Shown here: positions 6,811 to 14,937 of the stretch, one piece after another
Position numbering within the stretch: the first letter of the stretch is position 1
How the letters are laid out: each line of letters starts with the position of its first letter
Assembly (NCBI GenBank): GCA_003486945.1
Contig: DNFL01000244.1
Location: 1 to 14,949, forward strand
Direction: 5' to 3'
DNA from: Hyphomonas sp.
Lineage (GTDB): Bacteria > Pseudomonadota > Alphaproteobacteria > Caulobacterales > Hyphomonadaceae
DNA: 14,949 nt
Made by a program: the position numbers and the translations under genes
Notes under the pieces: generated by a model
Told to the model about the DNA's origin: nothing
Databases searched by the model: none
The model's input: only the letters and a program-made list of their open reading frames with translations

Positions 6811-7101
6811 ATGATCGGTGTTGTCGCGAAACTGAAAATCCAGGACGGCAAGCAGGGCGAATTCGAACAGGTGGCGAAAGACCTGATGGCCAAGGTCAAG
6901 GCGAACGAGCCCGGTTGCCTCACCTACCAGCTCTACAAGGCCAAGGGTACCGAAACTGATTACATCTTCATGGAACAGTACGCCTCCGCCGAGGCGCTGC
7001 AGTCTCACGGTCAGACCGACTACTTCAAGGCGGCCGGTCCGAAGCTCGGCGCCGTTCTCGGTGGCCGTCCGGAAATCACTTATTACGACATCGTCGAATA
7101 A
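6811..7101 (+). CDS. ABM-domain small monooxygenase-like protein (YgiN type)
   Basis: This 96-residue protein consists of a single antibiotic-biosynthesis-monooxygenase (ABM, dimeric ferredoxin-like) domain. Typical marks are the opening strand MIGVVAKLKIQDGK, the helix EFEQVAKDLMAKVKANEPG, then CLTYQLYKA, the strand YIFMEQYASAEALQSH (about residues 51-66), and the C-terminal PEITYYDIVE. Length and layout match YgiN-like quinol monooxygenases and stress-related ABM proteins; the actual substrate is unknown and many members have no proven activity. A strong GGAGG (6801-6805) lies 5 bases before the ATG. The acyl-CoA dehydrogenase gene follows after 14 bp, so the two are probably co-transcribed. 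No signal peptide, so cytoplasmic. Confidence 0.88.
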   Translation: MIGVVAKLKIQDGKQGEFEQVAKDLMAKVKANEPGCLTYQLYKAKGTETDYIFMEQYASAEALQSHGQTDYFKAAGPKLGAVLGGRPEITYYDIVE

Positions 7102-7115
7102 GGGGAGCGGCGGCC

Positions 7116-8339
7116 ATGGACCTCTCACTCTCGCCCGCCGACCTCAAGTTCCAGCAAGAAGTGCGCGACTGGGTCGCCGCCAACTTTGATGACGAACTGC
7201 GCGCCAAGATGGCGTTGTCGAAGAACGGCTATGTCGACAAGGACAGCCAGGTGGCGTGGCAGAAGAAGCTCGCCTCGAAGGGCTGGATCGCGCCGAACTG
7301 GCCGAAGGAATATGGCGGCCCCGGCCTCAGCAACACGCAGCGCTATATCCTGCACGCCGAACTCTCCGGTGCCGGCACGCCCAACGTCGCGCCCTTCGGC
7401 GTTTCGATGGTGGCCCCGGTCATCATGGCCTTCGGCAACGAGGCGCAGAAGAAAGAGCACCTGCCGAAAATCCTCTCTTCCGAAGTCTGGTGGTGCCAGG
7501 GCTACTCCGAGCCGGGTGCGGGCTCAGACCTCGCCGGCCTGCAGATGAGCGCCGTGCGCGACGGCGACCATTATGTCCTCAACGGCTCGAAAATCTGGAC
7601 CACGCTCGCCCAATGGGCCGACATGATCTTCTGCCTCGTGCGCACCTCGAAGGAAGGCAAGCCGCAGGAAGGCATCAGCTTCATCGTCTTCTCGATGAAG
7701 CTGCCCGGCATCACCGTCCGCCCGCTGCCCACGCTCGACGGCCCCGCCGAAGGCCAGCATGAAATCAACCAGGTGTTCTTTGAGAACGTCCGCGTACCGA
7801 TTAAAGACGCACTCATCGGCAAAGAGAACGAGGGTTGGACCTACGCGAAATACCTGCTCGAGTTCGAACGCGGCAACGCCTACGCCCCGGGCCTGCGCCA
7901 CATGCTGCGCAAAACCCGGAAGGTCGCCTCCAAGGAGATCGACGGCAACGAACCGGTCATCCGCAATCCGGATTTCGCGCGCAAGCTCGCCCTGATGGAG
8001 ATGCAGATCGACGCGCTCGACATGACCGAGCGCCGGGTGCTCTCGGCCCTCTCTGCCGGGCAGAATGTCGGCCCGGAAAGCTCGATGCTGAAATGCCGGG
8101 GCTCTGAGGCGCAGCAGGCGATCACCGAACTCACCCTCGAAGCGGCCGGCCTCTATTCCCAGCCCTTCGTGCAGGACACGGTCGCGCTCGCCGGGGCAGG
8201 GGCGAACGACTCGTCGCCCACACCCACGCACGCTCTCACCGCCGCGCCGAGCTATTTCAACTACCGCAAGACCTCCATCTATGCGGGCTCCAACGAAATC
8301 CAGCACAACATCCTCGCCAAGCTGGTTCTCGGTCTCTGA
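7116..8339 (+). CDS. Acyl-CoA dehydrogenase family protein
   Basis: The 407-residue flavoprotein has the acyl-CoA dehydrogenase architecture: an N-terminal helical domain with GWIAPNWPKEYGGPG (56-70), a middle beta domain with WWCQGYSEPGAGSDLAGLQ (125-143) and NGSKIWTTLAQWAD (156-169) for FAD and acyl-CoA contacts, and a C-terminal helical domain ending in SIYAGSNEIQHNILAKLVLG. At the site of the usual catalytic Glu (the E of YEG in MCAD) it has Ala (YAG, 389-391). The base is therefore more likely E251 in LEFERG, the position used by isovaleryl- and long-chain acyl-CoA dehydrogenases. That is inferred from motif alignment by eye. The form resembles the PimC/FadE-like group acting on unusual acyl-CoAs. 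A GGGGAG site (7102-7107) precedes the ATG by 8 bases. The transporter gene follows after 33 bp, suggesting one operon. Substrate unknown. Confidence 0.92.
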   Translation: MDLSLSPADLKFQQEVRDWVAANFDDELRAKMALSKNGYVDKDSQVAWQKKLASKGWIAPNWPKEYGGPGLSNTQRYILHAELSGAGTPNVAPFGVSMVAPVIMAFGNEAQKKEHLPKILSSEVWWCQGYSEPGAGSDLAGLQMSAVRDGDHYVLNGSKIWTTLAQWADMIFCLVRTSKEGKPQEGISFIVFSMKLPGITVRPLPTLDGPAEGQHEINQVFFENVRVPIKDALIGKENEGWTYAKYLLEFERGNAYAPGLRHMLRKTRKVASKEIDGNEPVIRNPDFARKLALMEMQIDALDMTERRVLSALSAGQNVGPESSMLKCRGSEAQQAITELTLEAAGLYSQPFVQDTVALAGAGANDSSPTPTHALTAAPSYFNYRKTSIYAGSNEIQHNILAKLVLGL

Positions 8340-8372
8340 CGCTCTAAATCATTCCAATCCAGGAACGCCCCG

Positions 8373-9803
8373 ATGACGACAGCGACCGCTGCCAAGCCAA
8401 GCCTTTTCACACGCCTTGCCTTCGGCATCGGCGGCGCCGCGGACGGGATCAAGAATAATGGGTTCGAATACGCCCTCCTGTTCTTTTATTCCAACATCCT
8501 CGGCGTAAATGCGGGCCTTGTCGGCCTTGCACTGCTGTTCGCTTTGATCATCGATGCCATATCCGATCCGGTGGTCGGCTATTGGTCTGATAACATGCGC
8601 ACCAGGTTCGGCCGGCGCCATCCGTTCATGTACGCGGCGTTGATCCCGGTTGCGATCACCTACTATTTCACCTGGAACCCGCCCGCCGGAATATCCGGCA
8701 ATGACCTGTTCCTCTGGCTCATCGCCACGACGATCCTCGTGCGCCTGTCCTTCACTTTCTACGACGTGCCCAGCACTGCGCTCGCGGCGGAACTGACGCA
8801 GGATTATGATGAGCGCACATCGCTGATGTCATTCCGATACTTCTTCGGCTGGTTCGGCGGCCTGACCATACAGATCCTCCTGTTCCGCTACCTGCTAGTG
8901 CCGACAGAAGAGATCCCGATCGGCGTCTTCAACATTGCGGGCTGGAACACCTACGGCACGATTGCGGCTGTCTGCATCTTCACCTGCGTCCTGATCTGCG
9001 CGGCCGGAACGCACAGCCACATCCCTCACCTCAAGGCGCCGCCCGCGGCGCGCCAGCTGACATTGGGCAAGATTTTCCGGGAAATCTTCGAGACGGTCTC
9101 GAACCCGTCCTTCCGCGCGCTGTTCCTCGCCACACTCTGCGGCCTGATCGCCAGCGGCATATCGGCGACGCTGAACCAGTATATCAACACAATCTTCTGG
9201 GGTTTCGACAACCGGCAGATTTCGGCCATCACAGCCGCCGTCTACATCTCAGCCATCCTTGCCCTGATCATTGCTCCGATTGCCGGCAAGGTTCTCGGCA
9301 AGAAGCGCGGCGCCATCATCATCGGCGTCCTGGCCTTCACCATCGCCCCAATGCCAGTCTTCCTGCGCCTGCTCGGTCTCCTGCCACCGAACGGCTCTGA
9401 TGCCCTGTTCAACATTATCATCATCATCACGATCTTCGACCTCGCCCTGATCATCGTCACACAGATGCTGATGGCCTCCATGGTCGCCGATATCGTGGAA
9501 GATTCCGAACTGCAGACCGGCCGCCGGTCGGAGGGAATCTTCTTCGCGGGAATCAGCTTCATACGGAAACTGTCGCAGGGCGTCGGAGTGATGACGGCTT
9601 CTCTGGTTCTGGCCGTGGCCGGAATGTCACGGGGCGGGGGGGCGGAAGGCGCCACGCCTGAAGCCATCCGGTCCCTTGGCTGGGGCTATGGCGTTTCGCT
9701 TCTGGTTGCCTGGACCCTGATGCTGATCTGCGTCAGCTTCTACAGGATCAGCCGCGAATCACATGCCGACAACCTCGCAAAACTCGCGGCCCGGGAGGGG
9801 TAG
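8373..9803 (+). CDS. GPH-family (MelB-like) MFS sugar/cation symporter
   Basis: This 476-residue, 12-helix-type membrane protein has glycoside-pentoside-hexuronide:cation symporter (MFS_2) features. The first helix region has FGIGGAADGIKNNGFEYALL. Helix 2 has D61 and D65 (DAISDPVVGYWSD, 61-73), at the spacing of the cation-site Asp55/Asp59 pair of MelB. The following loop has RTRFGRRHPF (76-85). A second signature is YDVPSTALAAELTQDYDERT (about residues 129-148). Members import sugars, glycosides or uronates with H+ or Na+, and some alphaproteobacterial relatives sit in gene sets for other compounds. AGGAA (8361-8365) lies 7 bases before the ATG. It is the last gene of the ABM/acyl-CoA dehydrogenase run. 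The pairing with an acyl-CoA dehydrogenase suggests a non-sugar or mixed substrate, but this is speculative. Confidence 0.9.
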   Translation: MTTATAAKPSLFTRLAFGIGGAADGIKNNGFEYALLFFYSNILGVNAGLVGLALLFALIIDAISDPVVGYWSDNMRTRFGRRHPFMYAALIPVAITYYFTWNPPAGISGNDLFLWLIATTILVRLSFTFYDVPSTALAAELTQDYDERTSLMSFRYFFGWFGGLTIQILLFRYLLVPTEEIPIGVFNIAGWNTYGTIAAVCIFTCVLICAAGTHSHIPHLKAPPAARQLTLGKIFREIFETVSNPSFRALFLATLCGLIASGISATLNQYINTIFWGFDNRQISAITAAVYISAILALIIAPIAGKVLGKKRGAIIIGVLAFTIAPMPVFLRLLGLLPPNGSDALFNIIIIITIFDLALIIVTQMLMASMVADIVEDSELQTGRRSEGIFFAGISFIRKLSQGVGVMTASLVLAVAGMSRGGGAEGATPEAIRSLGWGYGVSLLVAWTLMLICVSFYRISRESHADNLAKLAAREG

Positions 9804-9827
9804 CGCTCGCGCCAAAGGCGCCTATCT

Positions 9828-9862
9828 GAAATGTCATGACAGCACCAATTGCGCCACATTTC
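9828..9862. repeat. Inverted repeat and palindrome upstream of the HtrA gene
   Basis: GAAATGT (9828-9834) and ACATTTC (9856-9862) form a 7-bp perfect inverted repeat with 21 bp between. The palindrome GTCATGAC (9833-9840) abuts and partly overlaps the left arm. The block sits 22 bp before the preferred ATG of the protease gene, where an operator would be expected. No known operator consensus was recognised. A short GCGCC-AAA-GGCGC hairpin (9809-9821) lies just after the transporter stop, without a T-run. Confidence 0.35.
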
Positions 9863-9884
9863 GCGCCGCAATAGAGCCTTACTC

Positions 9885-11402
<1,518 letters not shown>

Positions 11403-11587
11403 TCCGGTTCCATCCTCCTGTCCCGGCGCAAGCCGGAATCCAGCGCGGCACATCTTGCCTTCGCTCAAGGATGAGCTACTCAACGTTTGGAATGAGCAGC
11501 ACCGGATCTCAAGCTCTGCCCTAACTCCTCTCCTGCCTGTGGGAGCTGAGGGCGCTCTTGCGCAACACCCCGGCCCCTACACCGCCG

Positions 11588-11615
11588 CGAATGCAACCCC
11601 TCGAACGCAACCCCT
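11588..11615. repeat. Tandem duplication of a 14-bp unit
   Basis: CGAATGCAACCCCT (11588-11601) is followed directly by CGAACGCAACCCCT (11602-11615), differing in one base. Only two copies exist, so it is not an array of any known type; it is probably a slippage duplication inside the gene-free block. Confidence 0.8.
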
Positions 11616-11686
11616 CCAGGGCAGTGGTAAAATCTCCCTGTCGCCCGCTTGCACAAAGCGTGTGGTGGGCGGGGGCTCCGGCCTCG

Positions 11687-11763
11687 GCAAGCGGAGACGG
11701 GCGGGTCGCGACTGCCTGTGTCATAAGACCAACAGCTCTGCGGCCTGTTTCGTCTCCGCTTGC
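11687..11763. repeat. Perfect 13-bp inverted repeat with 51-nt interior
   Basis: GCAAGCGGAGACG (11687-11699) is exactly complementary to CGTCTCCGCTTGC (11751-11763), with a G/T pair possible just inside. The interior includes ATAAGACC at about 11723-11730. A perfect 13-bp GC-rich stem in a gene-free region is unlikely by chance and would give a stable RNA stem on either strand, or mark a small element's ends. Confidence 0.7.
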
Positions 11764-11779
11764 TACATCCCCTGAAAAT

Positions 11780-11808
11780 CCGGAAGGGTGCGCCCTGTCC
11801 GGCTTTTT
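11780..11808 (+). terminator. Probable intrinsic terminator, plus strand
   Basis: CCGGA-AGGG, loop TGCG, CCCT-(G)-TCCGG forms a 9-bp stem with one bulged G (11780-11802), followed by C and five Ts (11804-11808). It is 378 bp past the HtrA stop, which is far for that gene but right for a separate RNA transcribed from the gene-free block. A short run of four As before it (11776-11779) gives weak potential on the minus strand. Confidence 0.5.
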
Positions 11809-11859
11809 CTGCTGACTTTTTTCAGCGGCCTCTGCATCCAAACGCGCGCCTCGCTGCAT

Positions 11860-11883
11860 CTCCCGTTTGAAACCCGGGAGGAG
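11860..11883 (+). promoter_or_regulatory. Strong ribosome-binding site partly inside a hairpin
   Basis: GGGAGGAG (11876-11883) lies 5 bases before the ATG at 11889 and fixes that start. CTCCCG (11860-11865) is perfectly complementary to CGGGAG (11875-11880), so a 6-bp hairpin with a 9-nt loop could mask most of the site. Confidence 0.5.
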
Positions 11884-11888
11884 CCGAC

Positions 11889-13028
11889 ATGCGCATCACA
11901 TCCACACTTGCTGCCGCCGCGATCCTCATCGCCGCCTGCGCTTCGCCGCCGAAGGAGAGCGCCGCTGCGCCCCTGCAGATCGACGCAGCCTATGCAGGCC
12001 CCGCCGCGGCCTTCGATCCGCGCGATCTCAAGGCGCGCATCTACGGCAAGCCGACCGAAGTGCTCGTGCTCGGCACGATGCACCTGTCCGAAACGCCGGA
12101 GGGCTTTGACGCCGCCGTTCTCGACCCGCTGCTCGACCGCCTCGCCGCCTTCAAGCCGGACCTGATCGCCATCGAGAACCTCTCCGGCGAAAGCGTTCAT
12201 GGCCTGAAGGCCTACGAAGAAATCTATCCCGAGTCCGTCAACTATTACGGCGCGCGCATTCTGCGCGGCGCAGCGATGGCCGAGGCGGAACTGAAGCTCA
12301 CCCTGCCTGAGGCCGAAGCCGAAGTCCGCCGCACTCTTGGCGACTGGCCGGAGACGCCAACGGCTGCAGACCGCCGCCGCCTCGCCGCGCTGTTCACCGC
12401 CTCCGGTGATCCGCACTCGGCCCTCGTCCAGTGGTGGCGTCTGCCGGAGGAGGAGCGCGTGGCCGGCGACGGAATCTCGGCGGAACTCGTGGCCTTCCTG
12501 AATCAATACGAAACTAGAAAAAACGAGAGTCACCAGATCGCCTCCCGCCTCGCCGTGCGGCTTGGACTGGAGCGTGTGTACCCGGCTGACGACCATCATG
12601 CGGACGATATGATGGCGGACGCGTGGGAGGATTTTGATGTGCTCATGGAGGACATCGACCTTCAGTCCATCCTCGACGACCCCGCAAACGCGCCCCTCAT
12701 CAAGGCCGGCGAGCGCCTGTCGACGCCGGAGGAAGCCCTTGAAACCTATCGCTATCTCAACAGCCCCGAGGCCGGCATCGCCGATGTCGAGCTGCAATGG
12801 ACCGTGATGATCGACCGCCCCAGCCAGAACCTCGCCGGGCGCAAACGCGTCATGTCCTGGGAAACCCGCAACCTCCGCCAGATCGCGCACATCCGCGAAG
12901 CCATGGAACACGCTCCTGGCGGCCGCGTCCTCGTCATCGTCGGCTCAGCCCACAAGCCGTGGTTTGATGCCTATCTCGACATGATGGTCGACGTCGAACT
13001 GGTCGACGCCTTGAAAGTGCTGGAATAA
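11889..13028 (+). CDS. DUF5694-type lipoprotein with Tiki/TraB-like GxxH motifs
   Basis: The 379-residue protein begins with a lipoprotein signal, TLAAAAILIAAC, with Cys17 as the lipid anchor. The mature part matches my recollection of DUF5694 proteins. Near the start are EVLVLGTMHLSETP (57-70) and DLIAIENLSG (91-100); at the end are KRVMSWETRNLRQIAHIREA and RVLVIVGSAHKPWFDAYL (about 346-363). The paired G-x-x-H motifs (GTMH 62-65, GSAH 352-355) with a Glu after the first (E96) are the arrangement of the TraB/PrgY/Tiki/ChaN-like superfamily. Some of that superfamily are metal-dependent peptidases or haem-binding proteins. Function here is not known. It stands alone on the plus strand, and its stop is 8 bp from that of the convergent P450 gene. 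A short A-rich patch (12509-12530) uses codons unlike the rest, without breaking the frame. Confidence 0.82.
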   Translation: MRITSTLAAAAILIAACASPPKESAAAPLQIDAAYAGPAAAFDPRDLKARIYGKPTEVLVLGTMHLSETPEGFDAAVLDPLLDRLAAFKPDLIAIENLSGESVHGLKAYEEIYPESVNYYGARILRGAAMAEAELKLTLPEAEAEVRRTLGDWPETPTAADRRRLAALFTASGDPHSALVQWWRLPEEERVAGDGISAELVAFLNQYETRKNESHQIASRLAVRLGLERVYPADDHHADDMMADAWEDFDVLMEDIDLQSILDDPANAPLIKAGERLSTPEEALETYRYLNSPEAGIADVELQWTVMIDRPSQNLAGRKRVMSWETRNLRQIAHIREAMEHAPGGRVLVIVGSAHKPWFDAYLDMMVDVELVDALKVLE

Positions 13029-13036
13029 TCGCCGCG

Positions 13037-14293
13037 TCAGCGCGCGTGCACGATCACCGGCAATTCCTCATACCCGCGTACGAAGTTTGAATGCACCCGC
13101 TTCGGCGGGCCCACCACTTCGATCCGGTCAAAGCGCTTCAGGATTTCTTCCCAAAGGATGCGCAGCTGCATTTCCGCGACCCGGTTGCCCATGCAGCGGT
13201 GGATGCCGAACCCGAAGGAAATGTGCCGGCGCGCATTCGGGCGGTCGATCAAGAATTCGTCGGCGCGCTCGATCACCTCTTCGTCGCGGTTGCCGGAGAC
13301 ATACCACATCACCACCTTGTCGCCCTTGCGGATCAGCTTGCCGCCGAACTCGATATCCTCCAGCGCGAGGCGCCGCATGTGCGGCAGCGGCGTCTGGTAG
13401 CGGATGATTTCCGAAACCATGTTGGGGATCAGGGTCGGGTCGGCTTTCAGTTTCGCAAATTCGGCCGGGAACTGGTTCAGGAAATACACGCCGCCGGAGA
13501 TCGAGTTGCGGGTCGTGTCATTGCCGCCAACGATCAGAAGCATCAGGTTGCCCATCAGCTCCATCGGATTGTGCACCATGTTCGCCGTGTCCGGATTGTG
13601 GGCGAGCAGCGAAATGAAATCCATCCGCGGCGGCGCCGCAGCGCGCTCCATCCAGAGGCGTGAGAAGTATTCGACGCACTCGGTCAGATGTTTCATCCGC
13701 CATTCCATGTCGGCGCCGACAATCCCGGCAGCATCCGTGGTGGTGGCAACGTCGGACCAGAAGGGTAGCTTGTGGCGGTCCTCGAAGGGGAAATCGAACA
13801 AGGTCGCCAGCATCTGCGTCGTCAGCTCGATCGACACCTTGTCGACCCAGTTGAAGCGCTCACCAATCGGCAGGCTCTCAAGAATGTTGATCACCCGCGT
13901 GCGGATCAGGGCCTCCAGCTCGGCCAGCTGCCCGGGCGCCACCGCCGGCTGCGCGGCCTTGCGCTGGATGTCGTGGATCGGCGGGTCCATCGCGATGAAC
14001 ATCGGCGGCGTGATGCCGTCACTGGGGTCACCGATGCCGATGCTCGGCTGGGACGAGAAAACCTTGTGGTTCGTGTCGATGGCGACGATGTCGTTATACT
14101 TCGTCACCGACCAGTAGGGTCCGACGAGGCTGTCCGGGCAGTAGTGAACCGGCGCTTCTTTCCTCAGCCTGCGGAAATATTCCCAGTGCAGGTCCTGTTC
14201 GAACAGCTCCGCTTTCGAAACGTCGAACGTCTCCAGCGGCAGCGACCAAGGATCAGGGATGCCGGCGCTTGCGCCGTGCCAGGTGTCAGCCAT
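13037..14293 (-). CDS. Cytochrome P450, CYP153-type alkane/fatty-acid terminal hydroxylase
   Basis: The 418-residue soluble P450 has the I-helix oxygen site GGNDTT (256-261), the K-helix ExxR (E295-R298 in SEIIRYQTP) and the haem loop FGFGIHRCMGNR with Cys367 as thiolate ligand. Several stretches are characteristic of CYP153: LLIVGGNDTTRNSISGGV (252-269), RPNARRHISFGFGIHRCMGN (351-370), AEMQLRILWEEI (373-384) and SNFVRGYEELPV (402-413). CYP153 enzymes add a hydroxyl to the end of medium-chain alkanes, alcohols or fatty acids using ferredoxin and ferredoxin reductase. Neither partner gene is in the window. AGGAGG (minus strand, 14301-14306) lies 7 bases before the ATG. The dioxygenase remnant lies 74 bp upstream on the same strand, so co-transcription is likely. 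Family placement is from motif recognition; exact substrate unknown. Confidence 0.92.
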   Translation of the reverse strand: MADTWHGASAGIPDPWSLPLETFDVSKAELFEQDLHWEYFRRLRKEAPVHYCPDSLVGPYWSVTKYNDIVAIDTNHKVFSSQPSIGIGDPSDGITPPMFIAMDPPIHDIQRKAAQPAVAPGQLAELEALIRTRVINILESLPIGERFNWVDKVSIELTTQMLATLFDFPFEDRHKLPFWSDVATTTDAAGIVGADMEWRMKHLTECVEYFSRLWMERAAAPPRMDFISLLAHNPDTANMVHNPMELMGNLMLLIVGGNDTTRNSISGGVYFLNQFPAEFAKLKADPTLIPNMVSEIIRYQTPLPHMRRLALEDIEFGGKLIRKGDKVVMWYVSGNRDEEVIERADEFLIDRPNARRHISFGFGIHRCMGNRVAEMQLRILWEEILKRFDRIEVVGPPKRVHSNFVRGYEELPVIVHAR

Positions 14294-14367
14294 CGATTTT
14301 CCTCCTGGGCCATCTCTCGCGGCCTCGCGGGGAAAACATAACCCGATCTGCGCGTATGCGGAACGCT

Positions 14368-14937
14368 TTATGCGGCGCCAATTGTGGTGCGGTGCAGCAG
14401 GCGGTCATGGCCGGCATAGCCGCCGGTGGCCATGTGCAGGGTGCAGCGGTTGTCCCACATCAGCAGCATGTCCTTCTGCCATTTGTGCCGGTACTGGAAT
14501 TCGGGCCGCGTCTGCCAGCGATAGATTTCCGAAACGAGGTCCCAGCCCGCGGCCTGATCCATGCCTTCGATGCCGATGATGTATCCCGCCGTGCCGAACA
14601 GGCATTCGCGGCCGGTTTCGGGGTGTTTGTGGATGATCGGATGGGTCTGCGTCGCCTGCGCGTCGTCCGAGGGGCGGATATCCATCGAGCGGCCTTTGTC
14701 GCCCGTGCCGTAGAAACCGGTGGGGGCGTAGGCATTCTTGGCAGAGTGGACGGCGCGCTTCCCATCGATCCGCTTGCGCAGTTCCGGCGGCATTTTTTCA
14801 AGCGCCAGATACTGGTTCACGAACAAGGTGTCGCCGCCGGTGGGCGGAATGGTGATGCCATAGAGGCAGGTGCCCTGCGGCGGGTTCGACCGGAAGCTCC
14901 CGTCCGCATTCCCGCTTTCCGCCAAGATACGCGACAA
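14368..14937 (-). pseudogene. TauD/TfdA-type 2-oxoglutarate dioxygenase, C-terminal part, probably disrupted
   Basis: The frame covers 189 residues from a TTG at 14937 and is closed just upstream by an in-frame TAA (rc of 14938-14940), 9 bp from the window edge. The sequence is a clear TauD/TfdA C-terminal two-thirds: NPPQGTCLYGITIPPTGGDT (18-37), HPIIHKHPETGRECLFGTAG (99-118) and WDNRCTLHMATGGYAGHDRL (161-180). H168 is the distal iron ligand, and R179/R183 have the spacing of the TauD 2-oxoglutarate-binding arginines. Intact members have about 280-300 residues. Here about 95 N-terminal residues are missing, and the expected W-H-x-D iron motif before GSF reads G-N-A-D (residues 9-12), so one iron ligand is lost. 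A small deletion or frameshift near 14910-14940 is the simplest reading; a sequencing error or a real alternative start cannot be ruled out. It would precede the P450 in one transcript. Confidence 0.6.

Larger units (their letters stand above)
11403..11888. other. Gene-free 486-bp block with repeats and RNA-like structure
   Basis: No frame here looks like a protein: short frames on both strands are Arg/Pro/Ser-rich and lack family motifs or ribosome-binding sites. What is present, left to right: CCGGC-GCAA-GCCGG (11423-11436), resembling the core of common alphaproteobacterial intergenic palindromes; a tandem 14-bp repeat (11588-11615); a 13-bp inverted repeat with arms at 11687-11699 and 11751-11763; a terminator-like hairpin (11780-11808); and a hairpin over the ribosome-binding site of the next gene (11860-11880). 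It may be a dispersed intergenic element, an unannotated RNA, or both. Confidence 0.55.

Noticed and set aside
11588..11615. Possible CRISPR or satellite array
   Set aside because: Only two 14-bp units directly abutting, with no spacers and no cas genes.
11455..11859. Short frames on both strands within the gene-free block
   Set aside because: Arg/Pro/Ser-rich translations, no good ribosome-binding sites, and they overlap the inverted repeat and terminator-like hairpin. I treat the region as non-coding.
11403..11888. Known housekeeping RNA (RNase P RNA, tmRNA, SRP RNA, 6S)
   Set aside because: Hallmark conserved sequences of these RNAs were looked for on both strands and not found.
11763..12911. 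Minus-strand open frame (382 codons) opposite the DUF5694 gene
   Set aside because: The plus-strand frame has a strong ribosome-binding site, a lipobox and paired GxxH motifs; the minus frame has none.
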